Assembly: GCF_050859505.1 (NCBI RefSeq)
Contig: NZ_CP193934.1
Span: 2,976,001 to 3,040,000 of the forward strand
Direction of reading: 5' to 3'
Source of the DNA: Marinirhabdus sp050859505
GTDB lineage: Bacteria; Bacteroidota; Bacteroidia; Flavobacteriales; Flavobacteriaceae
Length of the DNA stretch: 64,000 nt
The position numbers were made by a program, and so were the translations under genes. Below the pieces are notes generated by a model. That model was not told the origin of the DNA. It did no database searches and saw nothing but the letters and a program-made list of their open reading frames with translations. Numbering within the stretch: position 1 is the first letter of the stretch; every line of letters begins with the position of its first letter. Below, piece by piece: positions 32,833-40,925 of this stretch.

Positions 32833-34242
32833 TTACAATTGCACTAAAAAGGTTCCAATTGTAATTTCGTAGACCGTAGAATCTGTTAATGAAGCATCCT
32901 TTGCTGTAAAGCTGAAGGTACCTTGTAGAACATTTGCAACTTCGTCGAATGTTGTAACGGTAAACGTTCCCGGATCTGAAGTAAACGATATTTCTGACCC
33001 GCTTGTAGGGAGATACGTTCCTACAATTTCATTACCAGTAACCAGTGCTGGGCTCATACCATACATACCTTCTGTTGTAGCAGCTACTGGAAAATCCAAT
33101 TGAATGGTCTCACCCGCCATACTTGCTGTGATTGTAAGCATTGAAACTCCGTTAAAAGTAGTAGCTTCTACGGTTACGGTTTCAGCGATAAAATTAGTTC
33201 CATCTACATCGGCTTCAAAAGCTGCAGTGATGTTTCCGGGGGTTGGAACAAACGTTACGTCTAAGTTCCCTTCGGTGATCGGTATAACTGTTGGATCCTG
33301 CCCTAAAGGATCTCTAGCGGTAAATTCAAAACTTGCCACTAATTTTCCTGAGAAGGAACTAAATTCGGTAATGGTAATGGTTCCGGGATTTGAAGAAAGT
33401 GTTTCAGTTCCATTATTGGGATTGTAATATCCTATGAGATTTGAACCGTCTGAAATACCATTAAAAAGGTCGAACGTTCCCATTGCTAATGTTTCCGGAA
33501 TATCCAAACGTAGGCTAGCTCCTATTGAATCTGTGGCCATTATTTGAATCATTGGCGTCATTCCAACCGTATATTGCGATACAACTACGTTTGTAGGAAT
33601 AAAATCTACAGCATCTGCTTTCGCAAAAATTGTATCGTTATTAGGAGCTGGATCCTCGCCGCCCATAGAGTTGTCTATGGTATATGGAATGGTATTAAAA
33701 GCACCTCCATTAATGTTTATGGTTTCAATTACTGGGGCACCCGAATCATCCAGAACAGGCATACCCATATCGTCTATCTGAATACGGGCTGCTGTAAAAG
33801 CAAACGTACCGCTCACGGTTAAAGCATCTGTATCGTATACAGTAAGATCTAGCGTACCTGCTCCTCCGAATGCTCCCGAAGAAACGTAAGGGTTTGGAAC
33901 GACATCATTGTCTAAATATGCAGCCCCTACCTGGAATCCTACAGGTTGCGTAAGATCGAAGGAACTAACCGAAGGATTCTCTATGGCCATGGTAATTACT
34001 TCTCCTGTACTAGATTTAGTACCTGTAATAGATAAAATATTACGTTCGCTAAAAAACACTACCTGTGTGTTTTCAGCAACAAAAGATTCACCAGCAACCG
34101 TTGCTATAAATTGACCTTCTGCTGCTGCTCCAGATGGATCTTCTTGTTGAAATTCACCTTCTAAGGGTTCATTGTCACAACTTGTAAAAACTGTTATTAT
34201 AAAAGCAAGTAGAATAAGGCTTAGATGTTGAAATTTCTTCAT
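32833..34242 (-). CDS. Lipoprotein with three tandem DUF6252-like beta domains
   Basis: 469 residues. Lipobox FTSC (Cys22). Three related domains of about 130-150 residues follow. Each opens with a strand and an F(I/V)A or FIPT turn (FIATVAGESFVAENTQVVF, FIPTNVVVSQYT, FEADVDGTNFIAETVTV). Each also has an iTsittG or iMATDSi strand, a GtyDL..g or GMYG turn, a Y-loop, a S(N/D)PGTiTiT(E/T)F block and an LxGtFxFTAxD ending. Single copies of this domain occur as Flavobacteriaceae lipoproteins of unknown function; three in one chain is less usual. It lies 57 bp after the UMF1 transporter gene. Confidence 0.75.
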   Translation of the reverse strand: MKKFQHLSLILLAFIITVFTSCDNEPLEGEFQQEDPSGAAAEGQFIATVAGESFVAENTQVVFFSERNILSITGTKSSTGEVITMAIENPSVSSFDLTQPVGFQVGAAYLDNDVVPNPYVSSGAFGGAGTLDLTVYDTDALTVSGTFAFTAARIQIDDMGMPVLDDSGAPVIETININGGAFNTIPYTIDNSMGGEDPAPNNDTIFAKADAVDFIPTNVVVSQYTVGMTPMIQIMATDSIGASLRLDIPETLAMGTFDLFNGISDGSNLIGYYNPNNGTETLSSNPGTITITEFSSFSGKLVASFEFTARDPLGQDPTVIPITEGNLDVTFVPTPGNITAAFEADVDGTNFIAETVTVEATTFNGVSMLTITASMAGETIQLDFPVAATTEGMYGMSPALVTGNEIVGTYLPTSGSEISFTSDPGTFTVTTFDEVANVLQGTFSFTAKDASLTDSTVYEITIGTFLVQL

Positions 34243-34299
34243 AAATATATTTTTGCTAGCTAACTAAAAGCAAACATAAGTAAAATTTGTATATCTAGA

Positions 34300-35613
34300 C
34301 TATTTTCTTGGCACTCTGAAAAGCAAAATAACCCCTGCTCCAAAAAACAAGACTAAAAACAGTATAGAATTTCTCATACTTCCAGTAATTTGATCTATAA
34401 AACCATAGAGTAACATCCCGATAACAATCCCGATTTTCTCGGCAACATCATAAAAACTGAAATAGGAAGTTGTGTCTTCGGTATCTGGAAGAAATTTGGA
34501 GTAGGTTGATCGTGATAATGACTGAATTCCACCCATAACCAAACCTACAAACGCTGCTGTAATATAAAACTGAGTTGGCGTTACCACAAAGTATGCAACT
34601 ACACAAATAACTACCCAAATTAAATTTACTCCAATTAATGACGGAATATTTCCAAATTTCGCCGAAGCTTTTGATGTAATAATTGCGCCTAAAACTGCTA
34701 CTAATTGAATGAGTAAGATACTCCCTATTAATCCTAATGTTTTTTCGTCATCCCCACCCCAGGCTATTTCTTGTTCTCCAAAATACGTGGCTACTAACAT
34801 TACTGTTTGTACTGCCATACTATACACGAAAAAAGCAATCAAATAACGTTTTAAAGATACGTTTGCAGACAAAGATGTATAAACACCTTTAAGTTCCCTA
34901 AAGCCATTAAAAATAACTTTACTAGTTACTTTATGCTTCGTTTTATTTCCTTTGGGAAGATATTTAAAGCTATATTGACTAAAACCAATCCACCAGAGTC
35001 CCACAGTAATAAACGATATCTTCATAGCTTCAATACTTGCCTCCCCTCCTTCACCCAAACCGAAAAATTGGGGAAACATCACCATAGTTAAATTGAAGAG
35101 CAGTAATACAACACTACCAATATATCCCAAAGAGTATCCTTTTGCACTTAACGCATCCTGTTGTTCTTTAAAAGCTACGTCCGGTAAATAAGAGTTATAA
35201 AAAACCAAACTTCCCCAAAAACCTATCAGTCCAAAAAAATAAGACAACAAGCTTATATAGATATTTTCTAATGAAAAAAAGTAGAGAGAAATACAGGAAA
35301 GTGAGCCCAAGTAGCAAAAAAACTGCATAAAACGTTTCTTATTTCCTACGTAATCTGCAATACCAGAAAGCAAAGGGGAAATAAAAGCAACCACCAAAAA
35401 GGCAGCAGCCGTTGTGTAGCTTATTAAAGGAGTGCTACGAATGGCACCGCCAAATACTTCAATAGTATCCATTCCTGCTTTACTGAAAAGTGCTCCATAA
35501 AAAATAGGAAATACGGCCGAAGCTATCACTAAGCTATACACCGAATTCGCCCAATCGTAAAAAGCCCAGGCGTTTAATAATTTTTTACTTCCTTTGGGTA
35601 GGTTCATTTTCAT
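34300..35613 (-). CDS. MFS transporter of the UMF1/Atg22-like family
   Basis: 437 residues, twelve membrane helices. The N-terminal LLNAWAFYDWANSVYSLVI signature and the GGIQSLSRSTYSKFLPD motif near residue 340 are typical of the UMF1 group. Related to yeast vacuolar Atg22 amino-acid exporters; bacterial substrates are not known. The start could be either of two Met codons (MKMNL). Probably in a minus-strand series with the lipoprotein downstream, but separated from the upstream M48 gene by a terminator. Confidence 0.9.
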   Translation of the reverse strand: MKMNLPKGSKKLLNAWAFYDWANSVYSLVIASAVFPIFYGALFSKAGMDTIEVFGGAIRSTPLISYTTAAAFLVVAFISPLLSGIADYVGNKKRFMQFFCYLGSLSCISLYFFSLENIYISLLSYFFGLIGFWGSLVFYNSYLPDVAFKEQQDALSAKGYSLGYIGSVVLLLFNLTMVMFPQFFGLGEGGEASIEAMKISFITVGLWWIGFSQYSFKYLPKGNKTKHKVTSKVIFNGFRELKGVYTSLSANVSLKRYLIAFFVYSMAVQTVMLVATYFGEQEIAWGGDDEKTLGLIGSILLIQLVAVLGAIITSKASAKFGNIPSLIGVNLIWVVICVVAYFVVTPTQFYITAAFVGLVMGGIQSLSRSTYSKFLPDTEDTTSYFSFYDVAEKIGIVIGMLLYGFIDQITGSMRNSILFLVLFFGAGVILLFRVPRK

Positions 35614-35626
35614 TATATGGTTTTAA

Positions 35627-35660
35627 TAAAAAAAGCTGCCAATGTTACATTGACAGCTTC
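35627..35660 (-). terminator. Intrinsic terminator of the M48 peptidase gene
   Basis: On the minus strand AAGCTGTCAATG (35659-35648) pairs with CATTGGCAGCTT (35644-35633), 3-nt loop and one G:T pair, then a T run. Confidence 0.9.
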
Positions 35661-35692
35661 CAAAGTACTAAAAAAATAGGGATACTTGAATG

Positions 35693-36511
35693 TTATTTTT
35701 TAAATGAAGTTACACCAAATTTACGAGCCTCCGCCTTAGCGTCTGCTGCCCAAGCTGTAATATTATTAATTCGTGTTGTACTAGATGGATGTGTACTTAA
35801 AAATTCTGGTGGTGCATTTCCGCCAGCATTTGCCTGCATTCTTCTCCATAAGTCTGCAGCTTCAATAGGATCATAACCGGCAATAGCCATTAAAGTTAAT
35901 CCTATCTTATCTGCTTCACTTTCATGATTTCTGCTAAAAGGAAGTATAACCCCAACATTTGATGCCAATCCATAGGCCTGATTATAGATTGCTGCATTTT
36001 CTGAACTAGCTGACGCTACACTAACGCCTACTGCTGCTAATTGATTAATTTGACCTGCACTCATTCTTTGCTGACCATGATTGGCAAGTGCGTGTGCTAC
36101 TTCGTGCCCCATAACGGCAGCAACACCTGCTTCTCCTTGTGTGATAGGTAATATCCCTGTGTAAAATGCTATTTTACCTCCTGGCATAGCCCAAGCGTTC
36201 ACAGATGGATCGTCAATTAAGGTATACTCCCATTTATAATTACTTAAATAGCCAGCATACCCATTTGCACTTAAATATCGTTCAGATGCCGCTGCAATTT
36301 TTTGCCCAACATTGGTGATCATTCTTGCATCTGCCGTACCTTTAACTACTTTGCTTTCCCCCAAAAACTGATCATATTGCTGAAAAGCCATTGGGAAAAT
36401 TTGCGAGTTAGGAACTAACGCAAGTGTTCGTTTACCTGTAAATGGATTGGTAGCGCACGCTACAGCAAAAGCTGCAACAATTGCTAAAGAAAAAATAGTT
36501 TTGAATTTCAT
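35693..36511 (-). CDS. M48-family metalloprotease, lipoprotein
   Basis: 272 residues. Lipobox AVAC (Cys19). Zinc site HEVAH at 136-140 and the downstream ESEAD at 197-201 that supplies the third ligand. The LoiP/YggG type of exported M48 peptidase, acting in the periplasm on misfolded or outer-membrane proteins. Length is typical. Monocistronic. Confidence 0.93.
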   Translation of the reverse strand: MKFKTIFSLAIVAAFAVACATNPFTGKRTLALVPNSQIFPMAFQQYDQFLGESKVVKGTADARMITNVGQKIAAASERYLSANGYAGYLSNYKWEYTLIDDPSVNAWAMPGGKIAFYTGILPITQGEAGVAAVMGHEVAHALANHGQQRMSAGQINQLAAVGVSVASASSENAAIYNQAYGLASNVGVILPFSRNHESEADKIGLTLMAIAGYDPIEAADLWRRMQANAGGNAPPEFLSTHPSSTTRINNITAWAADAKAEARKFGVTSFKK

Positions 36512-36723
36512 AGTATAGTGTTTTATAAATTTAAAGATAGTGTATATCCAAATAGCTCATTCTTAAAGAAAAGTTATATAAGCCCTAGCAAACTTGTAAA
36601 ATTGGAACGACTTTTGTTTTATAATCCATAAATCATACCACTATAATCGCTCTTAAATAAAGATTAAAGAGCAGATTTTATAGTTGGGAGCAACCAATTT
36701 CAATTAACAAAAATTTATACCTT

Positions 36724-37248
36724 ATGAAAAAAGTACTTTTATTATTAGCCGTTTCCGTTTCTCTATTTTTTGTAGCTTGTGAAGGCGACCCAGGACCTCC
36801 AGGGCCAGAAGGTTTACCTGGAGTTAATATATTGGGACAGGTTTTTGAAGTAAATGTAGATTTTCAGTTTAATAACACTACTGGGCTACAGGAAGCTTTA
36901 GTAAACATACCTACTAATGTTGAAGTGTTTGAAAGCGATGTGATCCTGGTATATAGATTAGAAAAAGTGGTAAATGGCAATGCAGATGCATGGAGTCCGT
37001 TACCCCAAAACTTCTTTCTAGACAATGGAGATATTATTCAATATGTTTATAATCATACCTTCTTTGATGTTGAGCTACTCATTGACGGAAATTTCAATCT
37101 ATCTACGTTAGGTTTCGACTTTACAAACGACCAAATTTTCAGGATTGCTGTAGTACCTTCAGAATTTGCTCAGGATGGTTTGTCAATGACGCAACTTTTA
37201 GATGGATTACAGATAGATCCATCAGATATAACAACATTAGGAAATTAA
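36724..37248 (+). CDS. Lipoprotein with a short collagen-like segment
   Basis: 174 residues. Lipobox FVAC (Cys19), followed directly by four Gly-X-Y triplets at 21-32 (GDPGPPGPEGLPG). The rest is beta-rich with no recognised domain (VFEVNVDFQFNNTTG, VILVYRLEKV, DQIFRIAVVPSEF). The same layout, a collagen-like stub after the lipid anchor, is known in small Bacteroidetes lipoproteins of unknown role. The msrB gene starts 8 bp after the stop, so cotranscription is likely. Confidence 0.75.
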   Translation: MKKVLLLLAVSVSLFFVACEGDPGPPGPEGLPGVNILGQVFEVNVDFQFNNTTGLQEALVNIPTNVEVFESDVILVYRLEKVVNGNADAWSPLPQNFFLDNGDIIQYVYNHTFFDVELLIDGNFNLSTLGFDFTNDQIFRIAVVPSEFAQDGLSMTQLLDGLQIDPSDITTLGN

Positions 37249-37255
37249 AAAAAAA

Positions 37256-37759
37256 ATGAAAAAGATCACCCTACTACTTGCTGCAATTACACTTTTTAGC
37301 TGTAAAAGTCCAGCACAGGAAAAAAAAGATACCGCAAAAGAAACCTATAAAGTTTCTAAAACAGAAGCCCAATGGAAAGCAGAACTTTCAGAAATGGAAT
37401 ATTATGTGCTTCGAGAAGAAGGTACCGAACGTGCAGGTTCTTCCCCATTAGATAAAATTTACGATCCTGGGACATTTATTTGCGCCGCTTGTAACACGCC
37501 TCTTTTTGAAAGTGAACATAAATTTGACAGCGGAACTGGCTGGCCAAGTTTTGACAGACCCATTGAAGGCAACGTTGCCTTTGGATCTGACACCAAATTA
37601 GGGTATAGCCGTGAAGAAGAACATTGCGCAACTTGTGGTGGTCACTTAGGACACGTGTTTAACGATGGCCCACGAGAAACAACCGGAAAACGTCACTGTA
37701 TTAATGGTGTATCGTTAAACTTTATTCCGAAAGGAGAAAAACTTCCAGCCATTGAATAA
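37256..37759 (+). CDS. msrB: Peptide-methionine (R)-S-oxide reductase, lipoprotein form
   Basis: 167 residues. Lipobox LFSC (Cys16), so exported and lipid-anchored. Zinc ligands C76, C79, C124 and C127; catalytic C148 in RHCINGVSL. The conserved GTGWPSF and GGHLGHVFNDGP blocks are complete. It reduces methionine-R-sulfoxide in envelope proteins. It overlaps the next msrB by 8 bp, so the two are coupled. Confidence 0.94.
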   Translation: MKKITLLLAAITLFSCKSPAQEKKDTAKETYKVSKTEAQWKAELSEMEYYVLREEGTERAGSSPLDKIYDPGTFICAACNTPLFESEHKFDSGTGWPSFDRPIEGNVAFGSDTKLGYSREEEHCATCGGHLGHVFNDGPRETTGKRHCINGVSLNFIPKGEKLPAIE

Positions 37760-38147
37760 GTATCCCATCACAAAGACAGAAGACGAGTGGCTTAAAGAAT
37801 TAGGCCAGGAACGCTACAGAATCCTTCGAGAAAAAGGAACTGAACGACCCTTTACCGGTGCGTACAATCTCACTGCAGAAAAAGGAACCTACACGTGTGG
37901 CGCCTGTAATACACCCTTATTCGAAAGCAATAGCAAATTTGATAGTGGTTGTGGATGGCCAAGTTTTGACGAAAGTATAGACGGCGCTGTGGAATATATT
38001 AAAGACGGCACGCTAGGAATGATGCGTACCGAAATTTTATGCGCCACCTGCGGAAGTCATTTAGGGCACGTTTTTAACGATGGGCCAACTCAAACGGGAC
38101 AACGCTATTGTGTAAATTCACTTTCAGTAGATCTTGAGAAAAAATAA
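37752..38147 (+). CDS. msrB: Peptide-methionine (R)-S-oxide reductase, cytosolic form
   Basis: 131 residues from a TTG at 37752, inside the end of the previous msrB. Zinc ligands C49, C52, C97 and C100; catalytic C120 in QRYCVNSLS. C67 in GCGWPSF is a possible resolving Cys absent from the lipoprotein copy, which has GTGWPSF. No signal peptide, so it serves the cytosol. The pair most likely arose by duplication followed by gain of a lipoprotein signal in one copy. Confidence 0.93.
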   Translation: MNKYPITKTEDEWLKELGQERYRILREKGTERPFTGAYNLTAEKGTYTCGACNTPLFESNSKFDSGCGWPSFDESIDGAVEYIKDGTLGMMRTEILCATCGSHLGHVFNDGPTQTGQRYCVNSLSVDLEKK

Positions 38148-38170
38148 TTTTTCTCAAATTCAAAAAAAAT

Positions 38171-38210
38171 AAATCCTAAATTCCAAATTACTGGAGTTTG
38201 GGATTTTCTT
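38171..38210 (+). terminator. Weak terminator after the msrB pair
   Basis: AAATCCTAAA (38171-38180) can pair with TTTGGGATTT (38197-38206) with G:T pairs, followed by TCTTTT. AT-rich and less certain. Confidence 0.45.
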
Positions 38211-38230
38211 TTGGAATTTGGTTTTTGGAA

Positions 38231-38264
38231 TTTGAGATTTTTAAACTTGCATTTTGTAAATTTG
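38231..38264 (+). promoter_or_regulatory. Promoter of lpdA
   Basis: TTTG (38231-38234) and TAAATTTG (38257-38264), spacer 22 nt, both exact matches to the Bacteroidetes boxes. The start codon is 31 nt downstream. Confidence 0.6.
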
Positions 38265-38294
38265 AACTCTTACTTTAATCTGAAAAAAAGTTTT

Positions 38295-39671
38295 ATGAGT
38301 AAATACGATATCATTGTTCTTGGAAGTGGCCCTGGAGGGTATGTAACCGCCATTCGCGCGTCGCAATTAGGTTTTAAAACTGCCATTATAGAAAAGGAAA
38401 GTTTGGGCGGTGTATGCCTAAATTGGGGTTGTATCCCAACCAAAGCACTTTTAAAGAGTGCACAAGTTTTCGATTATTTAAATCACGCGGAGGATTATGG
38501 ACTCACCGTAACAGGAGCCGATAAAGATTTCACGAAAGTAATTGAACGTAGCCGTGGTGTAGCAGATGGCATGAGCAAAGGTGTTCAGTTTTTAATGAAA
38601 AAAAATAAAATTGACGTTATTGAAGGCTTTGGAAAACTAAAACCAGGCAAAAAAGTAGACGTTGACGGAAAAGAATACAGTGCAGACCACATTATTGTGG
38701 CAACAGGAGCACGTTCCAGAGCATTGCCTAACCTTCCGCAGGACGGTAAAAAAGTGATCGGGTATCGTGAAGCAATGACGCTGGAGAAGCAACCAAAATC
38801 TATGATAGTTGTAGGTAGTGGCGCCATTGGTGTAGAATTTGCACATTTCTACAACGCCATGGGAACCGATGTAACCCTTGTTGAATTTTTACCAACCCTT
38901 GTTCCTCTGGAAGATGATGATGTCTCAAAACAATTTGAACGTTCGTTTAAAAAAGCTGGAATTAAAGTGATGACGAACTCTTCCGTTGAAAAAGTAGACA
39001 CTTCTGGAAAAATGGTAAAAGCTACCGTTAAAACAAAAAAAGGAGAAGAAATTATAGAAGCAGAAATAGTTCTTTCTGCTGTAGGAATTGCCACAAATAT
39101 TGAAGGGATTGGCCTAGAAGATGTAGGTATTGTAACCGACAAAGGAAAAGTAATGGTGAACGATTGGTACCAAACCAATATTCCAGGCTATTACGCCATT
39201 GGCGATATTACCCCTGGTCCTGCCCTTGCTCACGTAGCGTCTGCGGAAGGAATTACCTGTGTAGAAAAAATTGCAGGAATGCACGTGGAAGCCATCGACT
39301 ACGGAAACATTCCAGGATGTACTTATGCGACGCCAGAAATTGCCAGTGTTGGTATGACCGAAAAGCAAGCCAAAGAAGCTGGATACGAGCTTAAAATTGG
39401 TAAGTTTCCTTTTTCAGCAAGTGGAAAAGCAAGCGCAGCAGGAACCAAAGACGGATTCGTAAAAGTAATCTTCGATGCCAAATACGGCGAATGGTTAGGC
39501 TGCCATATGATTGGTGCCGGCGTAACCGATATGATTGCGGAAGCTGTCCTTGGAAGAAAATTAGAAACCACAGGACACGAAGTTTTAAAAACGATACACC
39601 CACATCCAACTATGAGTGAAGCGGTTATGGAAGCTGTAGCAGATGCGTATGGGGAAGTGATTCATTTATAG
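38295..39671 (+). CDS. lpdA: Dihydrolipoyl dehydrogenase
   Basis: 458 residues from ATG at 38295. The frame opens 28 codons earlier, but that part overlaps the promoter. FAD-binding GSGPGG at 10-15, redox disulfide C41-C46 in GGVCLNWGC, NAD-binding GSGAIGVEF further on, and catalytic H437 and E442 in HPHPTMSE. E3 component that reoxidises lipoyl groups of 2-oxoacid dehydrogenases and glycine cleavage. No E1 or E2 gene adjacent. Monocistronic with a strong terminator. Confidence 0.95.
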   Translation: MSKYDIIVLGSGPGGYVTAIRASQLGFKTAIIEKESLGGVCLNWGCIPTKALLKSAQVFDYLNHAEDYGLTVTGADKDFTKVIERSRGVADGMSKGVQFLMKKNKIDVIEGFGKLKPGKKVDVDGKEYSADHIIVATGARSRALPNLPQDGKKVIGYREAMTLEKQPKSMIVVGSGAIGVEFAHFYNAMGTDVTLVEFLPTLVPLEDDDVSKQFERSFKKAGIKVMTNSSVEKVDTSGKMVKATVKTKKGEEIIEAEIVLSAVGIATNIEGIGLEDVGIVTDKGKVMVNDWYQTNIPGYYAIGDITPGPALAHVASAEGITCVEKIAGMHVEAIDYGNIPGCTYATPEIASVGMTEKQAKEAGYELKIGKFPFSASGKASAAGTKDGFVKVIFDAKYGEWLGCHMIGAGVTDMIAEAVLGRKLETTGHEVLKTIHPHPTMSEAVMEAVADAYGEVIHL

Positions 39672-39699
39672 TTTATAGTTTATAGTTTATAGTTTATAC
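39665..39699. repeat. Tandem heptamer at the end of lpdA
   Basis: Unit TTTATAG repeated four times, plus a fifth copy with one change (TTTATAC). The first copy includes the TAG stop of lpdA. Confidence 0.9.
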
Positions 39700-39705
39700 A
39701 AAATT

Positions 39706-39744
39706 AAAAAATCCTGCAGTTTTAATGAACTGCGGGATTTTTTT
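39706..39744 (+). terminator. Intrinsic terminator of lpdA
   Basis: AAAATCCTGCAGTT (around 39707-39722) pairs with AACTGCGGGATTTTTT (from 39728), one G:T pair, then a T run. Confidence 0.85.
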
Positions 39745-40017
39745 GTGTACATATCTCAGATTAAATTGAGTATTTATATATTTTCAATACGTAGGTTTTA
39801 TAAAAATTCTTTCAAAGAATTGTAGTATTAACAAGCAGCTAGCGATATTGAAACTTAACATAGTTGTGTAAGGTTACTCACGTAGTTCAGAACCTGATCT
39901 CGCAAATAATACCCAAATAGTAAATCGTCTTGGATTTTCTTAAGCAGGCTAGAATTAATTATTCACGATGTTGTGTAAGATTTTTGTTTTTCTATACTTT
40001 TCAGATAAGATTTGCTT
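39745..40017. other. Non-coding stretch between lpdA and the accessory block
   Basis: Together with the lpdA repeat and terminator, about 345 bp without a gene. No frame is supported. GTTGTGTAAG occurs twice as a direct repeat (39863-39872 and 39970-39979) about 107 bp apart, framing a stretch with several short self-complementary segments. It could be a degenerate relative of the palindromic element at 40795-40912. Confidence 0.35.
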
Positions 40018-40317
40018 TTATTTATTTTTTTCGGGAATACAATAGGAAGCTATTTTTTCAATTTTGTTTTCATTATTAAATTCATAAATATCGCAGGCAG
40101 AAATAAAATTCAATCGTGTTCCATCTCGTTTAAATTCGGCAGTTCCTAATACAAATATTGTATGATCCGATTCAATTAATTTTTCCACTTTAAAGTCGGT
40201 TTGCACAGATTTAAAATATTTCGATATCTGTTCGCAATTTTCCATTACTTCGTTTTTTCCATTAAAAACGTTTTCACCAATAATATTCCAAACAATACCG
40301 TCACTCAAATGATTCAT
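40018..40317 (-). CDS. NTF2/SnoaL-like protein, apparently lacking its start
   Basis: From ATG at 40317 the product is 99 residues (MNHLSDGIVWNIIGEN...), an NTF2-like cone fold. Its segments AEFKRDGTRLNFISACDIYEF and KIEKIASYC match SnoaL-like strands. The open frame continues upstream as KNKTFKKDIAELFSNGEFDKT, just like the first helix of this family, but has no ATG, GTG or TTG before an in-frame stop at the end of the preceding gene. Either the real start codon was lost, a rare start is used, or the gene is expressed by frameshift from 40389-40760. Ligand unknown. Confidence 0.6.
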   Translation of the reverse strand: MNHLSDGIVWNIIGENVFNGKNEVMENCEQISKYFKSVQTDFKVEKLIESDHTIFVLGTAEFKRDGTRLNFISACDIYEFNNENKIEKIASYCIPEKNK

Positions 40318-40388
40318 TGTTTTGTCGAATTCTCCGTTCGAGAAAAGTTCCGCAATATCTTTTTTGAAAGTTTTATTTTTGAAATACT

Positions 40389-40760
40389 TTAATTTTTCGC
40401 GTTAACAACAGCAAGATTATTAATTATTCTCCATTCATTATCAGAATCTAAAATAAGTGAATTGTAGGAAATAAAATCGTTTTCCGAACTTTCTATTCGC
40501 AGTTTTACAGAAGCTATAATACCACTTTGGTTAAGATCCTCAATTTTCATTTTTCTTGGCACACCACCAAAAATCCCACTTTTTATCTTATTCAGATATT
40601 CTTTTTTATCAATTATAGTAATTCCTGAAGTTCCCATGAATCCATTATTTGTAACTCGAAAATCTTTGTGAAGGACGTTCTCCAAAAGCTCTACGTCACT
40701 ACTATCCCCACCTTTTACAAAGTCAATAATTGCCTGTTTTATTCTACCGTTTTCGTTCAT
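40389..40760 (-). CDS. NTF2-like protein of the putative lumazine-binding group
   Basis: 123 residues, soluble. The start MNENGRIKQAIIDFVKGGDSSDVELLENVLHKDFRVTNNG follows the NTF2-like pattern (helix, then strand), with KEYLNKIKSG and a closing strand pair around LILDSDNEWRIINNLAV. It resembles the small family called putative lumazine-binding (PF12893). The downstream 40018 frame begins in the -1 frame right at its stop, so the two are transcriptionally linked. Ligand unknown. Confidence 0.65.
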   Translation of the reverse strand: MNENGRIKQAIIDFVKGGDSSDVELLENVLHKDFRVTNNGFMGTSGITIIDKKEYLNKIKSGIFGGVPRKMKIEDLNQSGIIASVKLRIESSENDFISYNSLILDSDNEWRIINNLAVVNAKN

Positions 40761-40794
40761 TTTATTTGTAGTTTTAAATTTTCACAAAGGTTGC

Positions 40795-40912
40795 CAACCT
40801 GTGTATGGTTAGTTGCTGAAAAATAAACTATGAATTTCCAATTAGAACTAAGTTACTTAATTTCGAGGGATTTCCATTTAGGAAATTCAGAAGTAATTTA
40901 TAGTACACGTTG
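40795..40912. repeat. Imperfect palindrome of attC-like shape
   Basis: Outer arms CAAC-CT-GTGTA (40795-40805) and TACACGTTG (40904-40912) pair fully if the two extra bases CT bulge out. Inner arms TGAATTTCC (40831-40839) and GGAAATTCA (40881-40889) pair perfectly. It fills the gap between the methyltransferase stop and the NTF2-like gene start. Bulged bases in one arm and a nested second stem are the layout of integron attC sites, but canonical core sites are not exact here. Confidence 0.5.
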
Positions 40913-40925
40913 TTAGTAACACGTT

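Noticed and set aside
38211..38294. 28-codon N-terminal extension of lpdA
   Set aside because: It spans the TTTG/TAAATTTG promoter, and the family starts with SKYDIIVLGSGPGG.
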